NCBI RefSeq assembly: GCF_049701115.1
Contig: NZ_JBNATX010000004.1
Coordinates: 1 to 64,000 of the forward strand
Length of the DNA stretch: 64,000 bases
Reading direction: 5' to 3'
Source: Thermoanaerobacter sp049701115
GTDB lineage: Bacteria; Bacillota; Thermoanaerobacteria; Thermoanaerobacterales; Thermoanaerobacteraceae
This document shows positions 26,193 through 35,081 of this stretch, in pieces. Under the pieces are notes generated by a model. The model made no database searches, was not told the DNA's origin, and saw nothing but the letters and a program-made list of their open reading frames with translations. Both the position numbers and the translations under genes were made by a program. How positions within the stretch are numbered: position 1 is the first letter of the stretch; every line of letters starts with the position of its first letter.

Positions 26193-27215
26193 TCATTCCT
26201 CATCTTTAGATTGATAGACCGCCAATGTAATTCCATCTTTTTTTATGTATAAAAGTTCCCTTCCTCCGCCGCTTGCAAGATACGCTGAGGGTCTTGATAC
26301 GCTTCCCACCCCTACTGTTTGAAATACAAAATCAGATACTGGAAATTTGCTCTCAACTTCTTTTAATTCTTCTTTTGTATAAAACACTACTGGAACTCCC
26401 AAAGCCTCTTTGAGCTTTAAAATTGCCTCCTCATCTTTTTTTAAATCAATTGTGGCAATAGATTTTACACTTTTTATATCAAGTTCTAAGTTGTCAAAAG
26501 TCTCTTTTACAAATTCAAAAAGCCTTTCAAATTCCACGTTTTTTCTACAACCTATTCCTAGGACAATGTTTCTAGGGACCAAGATCACATACGGCTTATC
26601 AAAACTTTTCTTAATTTTTCTATTTGTCACAAACACAAAGGCTTTAGCTTCCTCTTCTTTTATGCTATAAATGTATTCTTTAAGTTTGTGTAAAGCTTTC
26701 TCGTCTTCTACCACGAATTTCACTTTCTCGCCACTGACAAGGGCAGCACTTACTTTTTTTAAGTCCTTTCCATTTTCAATCAAATAACCCTCCTCTTTGG
26801 CGAATACGTCCAGTGCCACCACTTTTTCTACATCTGTCGCTGTAGTTATGACAGGCTGCGCTTCGAGGATTTCAGCAACCCTCTTCGCAAGCTCATTTGC
26901 CCCTCCCACATGCCCTGATAGAAGGCTTATTGCAAATAAACCTTTTTCATCCACTACAACTACTGCAGGGTCCTTATGTTTGTCTTCAATAACACCTGCA
27001 ATCGCTCTTACTACAATGCCTGTAGCCATTACAAATACAAGCCCATCGTACTTTCTAAAAATCTCATGAACAAAGGGTATGAATTCCCCCTCTATTAATA
27101 GGTCTCCAGTATGAGCGTGTTTTTCTTTTATATATACATCTCCTCCCAGCTTACTTTTTATTTTTCTCGCTATTTCTGAACCATTTTTTGTAAGTGAAAT
27201 TATGGCCAATCTCAT
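26193..27215 (-). CDS. cbiG: Cobalt-precorrin-5A hydrolase
   Basis: Opens the delta-lactone of cobalt-precorrin-5A and releases acetaldehyde, a step unique to the anaerobic pathway. The 340-residue protein has the N-terminal domain (FVMATGIVVRAIAGVIEDKHKDPAVVV, SLLSGHVGGANELAKRVAE) and the C-terminal CbiG domain beginning VLGIGCRKNVEF. Start ATG 27215 follows AAAGGGAAG; the TTG two codons earlier is less likely. Confidence 0.92.
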   Translation of the reverse strand: MRLAIISLTKNGSEIARKIKSKLGGDVYIKEKHAHTGDLLIEGEFIPFVHEIFRKYDGLVFVMATGIVVRAIAGVIEDKHKDPAVVVVDEKGLFAISLLSGHVGGANELAKRVAEILEAQPVITTATDVEKVVALDVFAKEEGYLIENGKDLKKVSAALVSGEKVKFVVEDEKALHKLKEYIYSIKEEEAKAFVFVTNRKIKKSFDKPYVILVPRNIVLGIGCRKNVEFERLFEFVKETFDNLELDIKSVKSIATIDLKKDEEAILKLKEALGVPVVFYTKEELKEVESKFPVSDFVFQTVGVGSVSRPSAYLASGGGRELLYIKKDGITLAVYQSKDEE

Positions 27216-27250
27216 ATTCAAACTTCCCTTTCTGATGTTTCTACTTGATG

Positions 27251-27994
27251 CTACCCTCTGAATCCATGAGAAAATTTTCCATCATAAAGCTTAGAATAAG
27301 CTTTTATATCTTTTAAAAAATCCCCCACTAGTATGAGGGCAGTCTTTTTTATCCCCTCTTTTTTCACCTTTTCAGATATATCTAAAAGGGTACCTAATAT
27401 AACCTTCTCGTCTTCCCAAGAAGCTTTATACACTACCGCAACAGGAGTAGAAGGGTCATAACCTTCTTTTAATTCTTCAACTACCCTTTCTATTTTATCT
27501 ACACTTAAAAATATCACCATCGTGGCCCTGTGTTTAGAAAGAAGTCTTAGACTTTCCACTTCAGGCATTTTTGTGTTTCCTTCTATTCTCGTCAAGATGA
27601 TCGTCTGAGTGATTCCTGGAATTGTAAGCTCTTTTTTCAAAGCAGAGGCTGCTGCAAGAAAAGAGCTTACTCCAGGAATTATTTCATAAGGTATATCCCT
27701 CTTTTTAAGCTCCATCATCTGTTCGTGAACCGCCCCATAGATTGATGGGTCTCCAGTGTGTATTCTCGCAACATTTTTCCCTTGTTTATGAGCTTCCTCC
27801 ATAATCTTTATTATCTCATCTAGAGTCATGAAGGCACTGTTGTAAATTTTCGCATCTTCTCTGGCATATTTTAAAACTTCATCATTTACAAGGGAACCGG
27901 CGTATATGATGACTTCACAAAAAGATATGACTCTTGCAGCCTTAATCGTTAAAAGCTCCGGGTCCCCCGGTCCTGCTCCTATGAAATAAATCAT
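27251..27994 (-). CDS. cbiF: Cobalt-precorrin-4 C11-methyltransferase
   Basis: SAM methyltransferase acting at C11 (247 residues). GAGPGDPELLTIKAARVI, YAGSLVNDEVL, RIHTGDPSIYGAVHEQM and GVSSFLAAASALKKELTIPG identify the CobM/CbiF branch. Two bases from cbiL; about 35 bases before cbiG. Confidence 0.93.
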   Translation of the reverse strand: MIYFIGAGPGDPELLTIKAARVISFCEVIIYAGSLVNDEVLKYAREDAKIYNSAFMTLDEIIKIMEEAHKQGKNVARIHTGDPSIYGAVHEQMMELKKRDIPYEIIPGVSSFLAAASALKKELTIPGITQTIILTRIEGNTKMPEVESLRLLSKHRATMVIFLSVDKIERVVEELKEGYDPSTPVAVVYKASWEDEKVILGTLLDISEKVKKEGIKKTALILVGDFLKDIKAYSKLYDGKFSHGFRG

Positions 27995-27996
27995 AT

Positions 27997-28668
27997 TTAC
28001 TTCTCCTTTTTCGCTATAATAAGGGAAAGATAATCTAATTTCTTTCCTATAAACTCTTCTAAATTTCTCGTCTTTTTTTCATCCTCATGTCCGCACTTTA
28101 TCGCGAGATTTCCTACAAAACCTTTATCTTTTAGAAGTTTTATAATCGTGTCATAATTCCTTGAAACCTTCATTAAAACGACTGTATCAAAGAGTTCCAA
28201 AATTTTCTCAATCTCCTCTGGGTCGTCAGAAGAGACTACCGCAAAATTCTGTCTTCCTTCGGCAATTGGAAGATTAAAAGATGCAGCTGCTGCAGAATAA
28301 GAACTTATTCCAGGAATTGTTTCAATTTCAAAACCCTCAAGCTCCCTCAAAAGGTATATGTAGGTACTGTATATCATCGGATCTCCTATTGTTATAAAAG
28401 CTACATCTTTACCTCCCATTAGAAGCTCTCTAATCTTTTCCGCATTTTCCTCCCATTTGTCTTTAAGTCTTTTGGTATCGTAAGTCATAGGAAAATCTAA
28501 AAAAACAACTTCCCCTTTTATATAAGGTTTGGCAATAAAATAGGCAATACTTCCTTCTCCTTTAGAGGGAGCAAGTACTACATCTACTTTATTCAATATT
28601 TCTACTGCTTTTAAAGTTAGAAGTTTCCTATCTCCCGGACCTACACCTACTCCATAAAACTTTGCCAT
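27997..28668 (-). CDS. cbiL: Cobalt-precorrin-2 C20-methyltransferase
   Basis: SAM methyltransferase that adds the C20 methyl group to cobalt-sirohydrochlorin (223 residues). Motifs GVGVGPGDRKLLTLKAVE, VVLAPSKGEGSIAY, ITIGDPMIYSTYIYL and GISSYSAAAASFNLPIAEG are those of CobI/CbiL. Starts two bases after cbiT ends. Confidence 0.93.
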   Translation of the reverse strand: MAKFYGVGVGPGDRKLLTLKAVEILNKVDVVLAPSKGEGSIAYFIAKPYIKGEVVFLDFPMTYDTKRLKDKWEENAEKIRELLMGGKDVAFITIGDPMIYSTYIYLLRELEGFEIETIPGISSYSAAAASFNLPIAEGRQNFAVVSSDDPEEIEKILELFDTVVLMKVSRNYDTIIKLLKDKGFVGNLAIKCGHEDEKKTRNLEEFIGKKLDYLSLIIAKKEK

Positions 28669-28669
28669 C

Positions 28670-29254
28670 TTATCCCTCTTTTTGCCCTGTTATTATGTAA
28701 ATTGGATTTCTTGCTATCATCATCGTTTTATCTCCAGCTTTTTTTGACACAGCAACATTTATACTCAAAACTTCAACTTTGTAAGGTCTCTTTTTAAGGA
28801 AATTAGTTAAAAACCACGTCGTTTCTAATGTTATGGCATTTGCAACTAAAATGCCTCCTATTTGGAGCTTTTCATCCACTACCTTGAGAATGTCCTGTAG
28901 CTTCTCGCCACTTCCACCGATAAATACTCTATCAGGCTGAGGAAGAGAAAAAAGAGCTTCTGGAGCCTCCCCCAACACGGTCACTACGTTTGAAGCAGCG
29001 AACTTAGACGCATTTTTCTCTATTAACTTTATTCCTTCTTCCTCTTTTTCAATTGCGTATACAGTTCCTTCTTTCGAAAGGATCGCCGCCTCAATAGAAA
29101 CAGAGCCTGTCCCCGCCCCTATATCCCAAACTACGCTATCCCTCTTGAGCCTGAGCTTTGAGATAGAAATAACTCTTATTTCCTCTTTTGTCATAGGAAA
29201 ATTGCCCTTTTCAAAGTACTCATCTGAAATGCCCGGAACTACATATTCCCACAT
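28670..29254 (-). CDS. cbiT: Cobalt-precorrin-6B C15-methyltransferase (decarboxylating), CbiT
   Basis: Class I SAM methyltransferase (194 residues) that methylates C15 and decarboxylates the C12 acetate. SAM motif VWDIGAGTGSVSIEAAIL, followed by RVFIGGSGEKL and the NAITLET strand. The N-terminal PGISDEYFEKGNFPMTKEEIR is family-specific. Overlaps cbiE by 16 bases; in aerobic organisms the two are fused as CobL. Confidence 0.93.
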   Translation of the reverse strand: MWEYVVPGISDEYFEKGNFPMTKEEIRVISISKLRLKRDSVVWDIGAGTGSVSIEAAILSKEGTVYAIEKEEEGIKLIEKNASKFAASNVVTVLGEAPEALFSLPQPDRVFIGGSGEKLQDILKVVDEKLQIGGILVANAITLETTWFLTNFLKKRPYKVEVLSINVAVSKKAGDKTMMIARNPIYIITGQKEG

Positions 29255-29850
29255 GTTATCACCACTACATTTAGTCTAAAATCTTGGTTAAACTCTAAAA
29301 GTTCTTGAACTGAAAACTCATATATCCTCTCCTCATCATAGGAGAGATTCTCTCCAACAAAAATTCTCACATTTTCAATCCCCTTTTCTTTAAGCTTTTT
29401 AGCTATGTACTGGGGTGTACGAACTGCATCTGTAAAAATAGCGACTTTTTTATGTTTTAAAAGCGTGCCTATAAAATCTTCTTCTCTACCGTGTAAGCTT
29501 AAAACCTGCAACCCCCTTTCAGAAACCTTGATTTTAGCGCATAAGTACTGTACAGAACTTATTCCAGGAATTATTTCCACCTCATCTTTATCTACATATT
29601 TTAAAATGGTCTCAGCTATACCGTAAAGAAGAGGGTCTCCCGAAGATAATATGACGATGTTTTCTTTTCTTTTAAGGAGTTCTTTAAACTCTAAAGATGT
29701 GTCTATGGCAATTTTCTCACAGGAAATATCGTAAAACTCTTCTAGATGTCTTCTACCGCCTACAAGAACCTCTGCATTTTTTATCTTTTCTAATGCATAA
29801 AAGCTTATGAATCTTCTGCTGCCGGGTCCCACCCCTACAATTGTCACCAT
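29239..29850 (-). CDS. cbiE: Cobalt-precorrin-7 C5-methyltransferase CbiE
   Basis: SAM methyltransferase (203 residues) adding the C5 methyl group. GVGPGSRRFISFYALEKI, EVLVGGRRHLEEF and VILSSGDPLLYGIAETI are typical of CbiE. Overlaps cbiD by seven bases and cbiT by 16, consistent with tight coupling of the pair. Confidence 0.93.
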   Translation of the reverse strand: MVTIVGVGPGSRRFISFYALEKIKNAEVLVGGRRHLEEFYDISCEKIAIDTSLEFKELLKRKENIVILSSGDPLLYGIAETILKYVDKDEVEIIPGISSVQYLCAKIKVSERGLQVLSLHGREEDFIGTLLKHKKVAIFTDAVRTPQYIAKKLKEKGIENVRIFVGENLSYDEERIYEFSVQELLEFNQDFRLNVVVITCGNM

Positions 29851-30944
29851 TTCACTTCATCACCTGCTTTTGCAATAAGCCCTCTTTTCAATGAGATTAA
29901 ATGAACCTCTATTTTCAGCTGATCATAAGTGTACTGCTTGCACCTTTTATAAACCCTTTCTGCAATAAAGCGGTTAAATTCATCAATGTCTATCCCAGAC
30001 CTTTCAATTATATCCAGAGCCTCTTCCGTGTTACTGGAATTTAGAACATCCCTCACCACTTCTTTATCTGCTCCGAAATAAGCGGCATAAGCCGCCATCG
30101 CCTCTGCTCTTGCATCAGCTTCGCGGCTGTGGGTGTTAAAAATCCCTGCTGCCACCTTTACAAGCTTACCTATATGGCCTGCTAAGACCACATGGGTAAA
30201 GCCGTATTGAACTGCTTTTTCCAGCATAAAACCCAGGAAATTCCCATAAGAAATTATTAGCCTTCCTTCTATCCCCACGCTTTTAGCATAATCCTTTCCG
30301 TAGTTACCCGGAGAAAAGACCACCTTCTTGTGCCCTTCTGCCGCTAAAACCGATAGTTCCATCTCTAAAGAGGCTTTTAACGCTTCTACAGACATGGGCT
30401 CAACAATGCCAGAGGTACCTAAAATTGATATGCCCCCCACTATACCTAATCTGGGATTAAATGTCCTTTTTGCCACTTCTTCGCCACCCGGGACGCTTAT
30501 TGTAACCGTGACTCCCTTGCCTTCCGGAAGTACTTTCTTGACTTCATGCAAAATCATGGCCATGGGGACAGGATTTATGGCAGGCTTACCAGGACTCACA
30601 GGAAGCCCCGGCTTTGTTACGACTCCAACTCCTTCCCCGCCGTAGACCTCGATTCCCTCTCCTTCTTTTAATTCAACTTTTGAGTAAATTATAAGACCAT
30701 GGGTGGCATCAGGGTCATCCCCTCCGTCCTTTCTTATTCCACATTTAACCCAGCCATCTCCAAAAGTAACATCCAGCACTTCAAGCTCGAGACGCCAACC
30801 TTTTGGCGTTTCTATCTCTACTTTGTCTATCCTCTTGCCCGTAAAAAGCATATATGCAGCAGCCTTTGAGGCAGCAGCCGCACAAGACCCTGTTGTATAG
30901 CCATATCTTAACTTCTTACCTTCTTTGTACGTATATACTTCCAT
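29844..30944 (-). CDS. cbiD: Cobalt-precorrin-5B C1-methyltransferase
   Basis: SAM-dependent methylation at C1, specific to the anaerobic pathway (366 residues). The N-terminal GYTTGSCAAAA at 15-25 and the KPGLPVSPGKPAINPVPM and LGTSGIVEPMS segments are diagnostic of CbiD. It has somewhat higher GC content than its neighbours. Confidence 0.95.
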   Translation of the reverse strand: MEVYTYKEGKKLRYGYTTGSCAAAASKAAAYMLFTGKRIDKVEIETPKGWRLELEVLDVTFGDGWVKCGIRKDGGDDPDATHGLIIYSKVELKEGEGIEVYGGEGVGVVTKPGLPVSPGKPAINPVPMAMILHEVKKVLPEGKGVTVTISVPGGEEVAKRTFNPRLGIVGGISILGTSGIVEPMSVEALKASLEMELSVLAAEGHKKVVFSPGNYGKDYAKSVGIEGRLIISYGNFLGFMLEKAVQYGFTHVVLAGHIGKLVKVAAGIFNTHSREADARAEAMAAYAAYFGADKEVVRDVLNSSNTEEALDIIERSGIDIDEFNRFIAERVYKRCKQYTYDQLKIEVHLISLKRGLIAKAGDEVKW

Positions 30945-30956
30945 ACAACCACCCTT

Positions 30957-31574
30957 TCAAAGCATGTACAAAAGGGCATTTACAATCGCTACTGCCACAG
31001 TACTACCGCCTTTTCTCCCTTCTGTGATTATGTAAGGAACGCCTAATTTTTTTACCTCTTCTTTTGATTCTTCTGCTCCTACAAACCCTACAGGAACCCC
31101 AATTATCAAAGAAGGCTGGATCTTTTTTTCATTAACCAGCTCACAAAGTTTAAAAAGAGCCGTAGGAGCATTTCCAATAACAAATATTTTTGCCCTTTCA
31201 TCTTCTGAGGCCTTAATCATAGCTGCCATAGATCGGGTTATACCTTTTTCTTTTGCAATTTTCTCAACATCTGGCAGGTCAATATAGCTTTTGACTTCTG
31301 CACCCACTTTCTTTAATGCTTGCTTATTTATGCCCGCCTCTATCATACGCGTATCTGTAACTATGGCAAAGCCCTCTTTTAAGGCGGAAAGCCCTGCCTC
31401 TATTGCCCCACTTGATATTTTCAAAATATTAGAAAAATCAAGGTCAGCCGTCGCATGTATCACCCTTTTTACAATTTTGAGCTCCCTTTCATCAAATTTC
31501 GATTCATCTATCAAACTACCTATTATCTCAAAGCTTTTTTTCTCTATTTCTATAGGGTCTTTCAGGTAATTCAT
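30957..31574 (-). CDS. cbiC: Cobalt-precorrin-8 methylmutase
   Basis: Moves the C11 methyl group to C12, giving cobyrinate (205 residues). The catalytic His40 is in KRVIHATADLDFS; further motifs are VTDTRMIEAGI and GVPVGFVGAEESKE. Overlaps cbiX by four bases. Confidence 0.95.
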   Translation of the reverse strand: MNYLKDPIEIEKKSFEIIGSLIDESKFDERELKIVKRVIHATADLDFSNILKISSGAIEAGLSALKEGFAIVTDTRMIEAGINKQALKKVGAEVKSYIDLPDVEKIAKEKGITRSMAAMIKASEDERAKIFVIGNAPTALFKLCELVNEKKIQPSLIIGVPVGFVGAEESKEEVKKLGVPYIITEGRKGGSTVAVAIVNALLYML

Positions 31575-31936
31575 AAAACTTCTCTTGCCCTTTCAAGGAT
31601 GATTTCTACAATCCTATCGTCATATCCCATTGGCCTTGCGAATTTTATATTAAGGTTGGGATATTTTTCTTTTTCCTTCTCAAAAAGCTCGGGTATATCT
31701 TCCCTTATATGGATTCCCTCAAAGAGAAACATAGGAACTGCAATTATCTCGAATATACCCTCCTTTACAAAATCCTCTATTGCCGCTGGAATGTCAGGTT
31801 CATTAAATTCCATAAAAGCTGCTTCCACTTTTTTGTACTGCCCAAATTCTCTTATTCTCATCGCTACTTTTTCTACCACCTCTTTGGTCTCATCTACCCG
31901 GCTTCCATGAGCTATTATTAATAAACCTCTTTCCAT
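31571..31936 (-). CDS. cbiX: Sirohydrochlorin cobaltochelatase, short form
   Basis: Inserts Co(II) into sirohydrochlorin. At 121 residues it is the short single-domain CbiX, like the archaeal CbiXS, rather than the two-domain bacterial form, so it must act as a homodimer. The metal-handling histidines are His10 (IIAHGSR) and His76 (FLFEGIHIREDIPE). It might also act on iron for siroheme, since no separate ferrochelatase is seen here. Confidence 0.92.
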   Translation of the reverse strand: MERGLLIIAHGSRVDETKEVVEKVAMRIREFGQYKKVEAAFMEFNEPDIPAAIEDFVKEGIFEIIAVPMFLFEGIHIREDIPELFEKEKEKYPNLNIKFARPMGYDDRIVEIILERAREVL

Positions 31937-31950
31937 TTTGTATCCTCCTT

Positions 31951-32697
31951 TTAAAATATTGTAAAATACATTAATGCTAAAAGTTCGTTAAGCTCAATAA
32001 CTGCTCCCAAGGTGTCCCCCGTCATCCCATTTATTTTTTTAGAGATGTACACTGTAACAAGGTATGTAAATATCATAGAAATCCCGCAAAGCACAATGAA
32101 GTCTTTAAAGGATGTCATAAAATAACCTGTCAGTGCCGCAATTACTAACGCGATAAAAAACTCTCTTAAACTGACCTTTTCAAGGAGAAGTCCCCCCAAG
32201 CCTTTACCGCCTCTTGCAGACTTGCTCACTACAGTTGAAAACACAACAGCCAATCTTGCAATAACAGGTGAAAGTACAATCGCAGTGAATAAGGTACCTT
32301 GGTCTATATGGGTCAAGAACAAAATTTTTAAAATTACCATGAAAACTAAAGCTAAAACTCCATTTGTTCCAAGTCTTGAATCCTTCATTATTTCAAGAAT
32401 TTTTTCTCTTTCTTTATTGGAAAAAAGTCCATCAAAAGTGTCTGCCAGCCCATCTATATGAATTCCTCTTGTGAGGATATAAGAAAGAACAACGAGGAAG
32501 GTCATGACAATTTCCCGGGAAAAGAAATTTTTCAAAAGAAGATACACGATATATAAAATACTCCCTATCAAAAGCCCCACTAAGGGAAAATAAGAAGCTA
32601 TTTTATAAATCTTATCCTCTTTAACATCGATATTTATTGGTATGGGAATACCTGTCATGAATTGTATTGAAAGTATTAAAGTTTTTATCTCTTCCAT
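31951..32697 (-). CDS. cobS: Adenosylcobinamide-GDP ribazoletransferase (cobalamin synthase)
   Basis: Integral membrane enzyme (248 residues, about six to seven helices) that joins the alpha-ribazole moiety to adenosylcobinamide-GDP. The motifs FMTGIPIP, RGIHIDGLADTFDGLF and RLGTNGVLALVF contain the acidic residues conserved in CobS. Confidence 0.94.
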   Translation of the reverse strand: MEEIKTLILSIQFMTGIPIPINIDVKEDKIYKIASYFPLVGLLIGSILYIVYLLLKNFFSREIVMTFLVVLSYILTRGIHIDGLADTFDGLFSNKEREKILEIMKDSRLGTNGVLALVFMVILKILFLTHIDQGTLFTAIVLSPVIARLAVVFSTVVSKSARGGKGLGGLLLEKVSLREFFIALVIAALTGYFMTSFKDFIVLCGISMIFTYLVTVYISKKINGMTGDTLGAVIELNELLALMYFTIF

Positions 32698-32701
32698 AGA
32701 A

Positions 32702-33253
32702 TTACCCCTTTATTTTGACAGGAATGCCTGATACCATGAAGTAAACCTCTTTTGCAGCTTCTGCCACTTTCTTATTCATTCTACCCGCAATGTCTCTGAA
32801 GATTCTACCAAGCCTGTATTCCGGAACTAGCCCCATTCCAACCTCATTTGTCACGATTATAATCCCTAATCCATCTCTTGAAAGAGTTAGCACTTTATCT
32901 ACCTCTTCTCCTATTCTCTTTTCTACCTTATCGAATTCTTCTAAGGAAAAATCTTCCCACGTGAGGTCTACTTCCATTAAGAGATTGCTTATCATAACTG
33001 TCAGGCAATCAATTAAAACAACTTTCTTGCCCCTTTTTAAAATCTCTCTATCAAGGTCTTTATAGGTTTCTACTGTCTCCCATGAGGAGGGTCTTCTTTC
33101 CCTGTGCCTTTTTATCCTTTCTTTCATTTCATCATCTACTGGAAGAGATGTGGCTATATATAAAACATCCCCTTTCCCCTTTTCATAAGCCAATTTTTCT
33201 GCAAATTCACTTTTTCCTGACCTGGCACCGCCTGTTACCATAGTAAGGTTCAT
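32702..33253 (-). CDS. cobU: Adenosylcobinamide kinase / guanylyltransferase
   Basis: Bifunctional CobU (183 residues) that phosphorylates and then guanylylates adenosylcobinamide. P-loop GGARSGKS at 8-15, then RIKRHRERRPSSWETVE with the guanylylated His, and VVTNEVGMGLVPEYRLGRIFRD. Overlaps cobD by one base. Confidence 0.95.
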   Translation of the reverse strand: MNLTMVTGGARSGKSEFAEKLAYEKGKGDVLYIATSLPVDDEMKERIKRHRERRPSSWETVETYKDLDREILKRGKKVVLIDCLTVMISNLLMEVDLTWEDFSLEEFDKVEKRIGEEVDKVLTLSRDGLGIIIVTNEVGMGLVPEYRLGRIFRDIAGRMNKKVAEAAKEVYFMVSGIPVKIKG

Positions 33254-34338
33254 CAGACTACAACCCTTTCCGCTTCTTTAGTAAAACCTTTATCATAAAG
33301 TCTTTTTAAGGATTCAACTAAGCGAAGATTTTCTTCCCTTTTCTTTACCGCAACCCTGAAAAACTTCTTATCAAGATATCTGAAATTAGAAGCATCTCTT
33401 ATAAGAATGCCCTCTTTTAAAAGCTTGCCCTTCACCTCATCCACATTGCCATCCCTTAATTTCAGGAGAATAAAGTTTACTTTTGTGTCAAATGCCACTA
33501 AATAATCTATAGACCTCAATTCAAAAAGCATGCGTTCTATTTCTTCATTCACATATTCTCTGGTTTTTTCTATATATTCCTTGTCTTTAAAGAGCAATCT
33601 GCCAACTGCTTCTGCAAAAGCATTCACTGTCCATGGTTCTTTGTATTCCTCTAACTTTTGTATTAAAGAAGGAGCTCCAATCCCGTATCCAAGCCTTACT
33701 CCAGGCATACCAAAAAATTTTGTCACAGCCCTTACAATAAAAAGCTTGTTGTGTTTTTTAACAAGAGGAAGAGCCTCATATTTTTTGTAGTCTTTCATAA
33801 ATTCTATAAAGGCCTCATCTATCAAAACAGGAATGTCCATCAGCTCTGCCTTTTTAAGCAATATCCCTATTTCTTCCCTTATAATCCCCTGTCCCGTAGG
33901 ATTGTTGGGATTTCCTAATATCAAACCGTCAGCCTCTTCTATTTTTGAAAGAACCTTCGCAAAATTTACCCTAAACCCCTCTTCTTCTTCCAATTTAAGA
34001 TACACAGGTTCTCCTCCATTTAGCTTTACCGCCCTCTCATACTCCAAAAAGGAGGGAGAGGGAATAAGGGGCCTTTTCAGCTTAAAAGCCCTTACAAAGA
34101 GATGTATAAGCTCTGCCGCCCCATTCCCAACAATTATATTTTCTTTATCGTATCCTACATATTCAGCTATAGACTCTTTGAGGTTTCTGTACTTTACATC
34201 TGGATATTTTGATAAATCTACCTCTTTTATAACTTGCCAGATCCAGCTTGGAGGCCCCAAAGGATTTATATTTGAGCTAAAATCTATAACTTCTCTTTGA
34301 TAGTCATATATATTTCCTCCATGCTCATAGGGCTTCAT
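33253..34338 (-). CDS. cobD: L-threonine-O-3-phosphate decarboxylase
   Basis: PLP enzyme producing (R)-1-amino-2-propanol phosphate for CbiB. Fold-type I aminotransferase of 361 residues with YEHGGNIYDYQ at the start, GNPNNPTG, and the PLP lysine in RAVTKFFGMPGVRLGYG. I choose ATG 34338 after GAAGGTGAG; an in-frame ATG at 34356 overlaps the cblS stop and is also possible. HisC is a homologous alternative, but the context decides for CobD. Confidence 0.9.
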   Translation of the reverse strand: MKPYEHGGNIYDYQREVIDFSSNINPLGPPSWIWQVIKEVDLSKYPDVKYRNLKESIAEYVGYDKENIIVGNGAAELIHLFVRAFKLKRPLIPSPSFLEYERAVKLNGGEPVYLKLEEEEGFRVNFAKVLSKIEEADGLILGNPNNPTGQGIIREEIGILLKKAELMDIPVLIDEAFIEFMKDYKKYEALPLVKKHNKLFIVRAVTKFFGMPGVRLGYGIGAPSLIQKLEEYKEPWTVNAFAEAVGRLLFKDKEYIEKTREYVNEEIERMLFELRSIDYLVAFDTKVNFILLKLRDGNVDEVKGKLLKEGILIRDASNFRYLDKKFFRVAVKKREENLRLVESLKRLYDKGFTKEAERVVV

Positions 34339-34352
34339 TTTCTCACCTTCTT

Positions 34353-35081
34353 TCATTCAATAATACCCATATGGGTAAAGGGTTTGTCTGTAATGTTTTT
34401 TATAAGATCTAAATCTTCCTCTTCATAAACCACAAGACAACAGGTAGAAGGACCCGCAGATTTAAAGAGGTCAATTTTTATCCCGTTATCTTTTTTTATT
34501 CTAAACCCGTATATTTCTTCCAAAACTCCAAGTTCATAGGCTATCCCCTTGGACCCAACAGGTACCGCTTCCACTATTTCTTTTGCTTTTGAAACCTTTA
34601 TATAATCCTTTAAAGTCATTATGTCCTCTGCCCCTAAGACTTCATTTCCAACCCTTGGATATCCTATAAGGGCTATGTGCATTCCTCTTTTTGCTTTTCT
34701 TATCTTCAAGTCTTCTTTCTTTGCCCTCCCCACAGCTGTAATTCCTATCCCTGTCATCGAAGTAGGAAAGTTCTCTTCTGTACTGCCTGTCAAAATCACA
34801 TTAAGGCCATTTTCTTCAAGCTCTTTTTTTATGCCCTTTAAAATCTTCTCGCCTGTTGGGTACATCTCAACAGAAAGAGTATCAGATATAACAAGTGGTA
34901 CTGCTCCGACAGACAACAACTCCGAAAGAGCGACTTTTAATGTAGACCTCCCAACAATCTCTTCATCAACTTTTAAAACATCGTGTTTTTTATTTCCTAT
35001 AGCACCAAGGCTATCACAGGATACTACAAAAGCCGTGTCTTTCTCATAAATTATCACTAAATCCCTGTACCTTTCTATCAA
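34353..35081 (-). CDS. cblS: Alpha-ribazole kinase CblS (AIR-synthase-like)
   Basis: A 242-residue protein with the two-domain layout of the PurM/ThiL/SelD (AIR synthase) fold: VSCDSLGAIGNKKHDV, an ALSELLSVGAVPLVIS segment and the glycine-rich VGNEVLG region. In Listeria and Geobacillus an enzyme of this family, CblS, phosphorylates alpha-ribazole to alpha-ribazole-5'-phosphate, replacing CobT. Its place between cobD and a small membrane protein of the CblT type supports this call. Overlaps cblT by four bases. Biochemistry in this organism is inferred. Confidence 0.8.
   Translation of the reverse strand: MIERYRDLVIIYEKDTAFVVSCDSLGAIGNKKHDVLKVDEEIVGRSTLKVALSELLSVGAVPLVISDTLSVEMYPTGEKILKGIKKELEENGLNVILTGSTEENFPTSMTGIGITAVGRAKKEDLKIRKAKRGMHIALIGYPRVGNEVLGAEDIMTLKDYIKVSKAKEIVEAVPVGSKGIAYELGVLEEIYGFRIKKDNGIKIDLFKSAGPSTCCLVVYEEEDLDLIKNITDKPFTHMGIIE

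Noticed and set aside
31455..31910. Plus-strand open frame of 151 codons opposite cbiC and cbiX
   Set aside because: Runs antisense through two recognised genes and the junction between them; low-complexity Ser/Ile-rich product with no ribosome site.
33833..34300. Plus-strand open frame of 155 codons opposite cobD
   Set aside because: Antisense to a well-conserved enzyme; Ser/Pro-rich composition typical of frames complementary to AT-rich coding DNA.
33253..34338. Histidinol-phosphate aminotransferase (HisC) as the identity of the PLP enzyme
   Set aside because: CobD and HisC are close homologues, but overlap with cobU and cblS in a B12 operon makes CobD far more likely.
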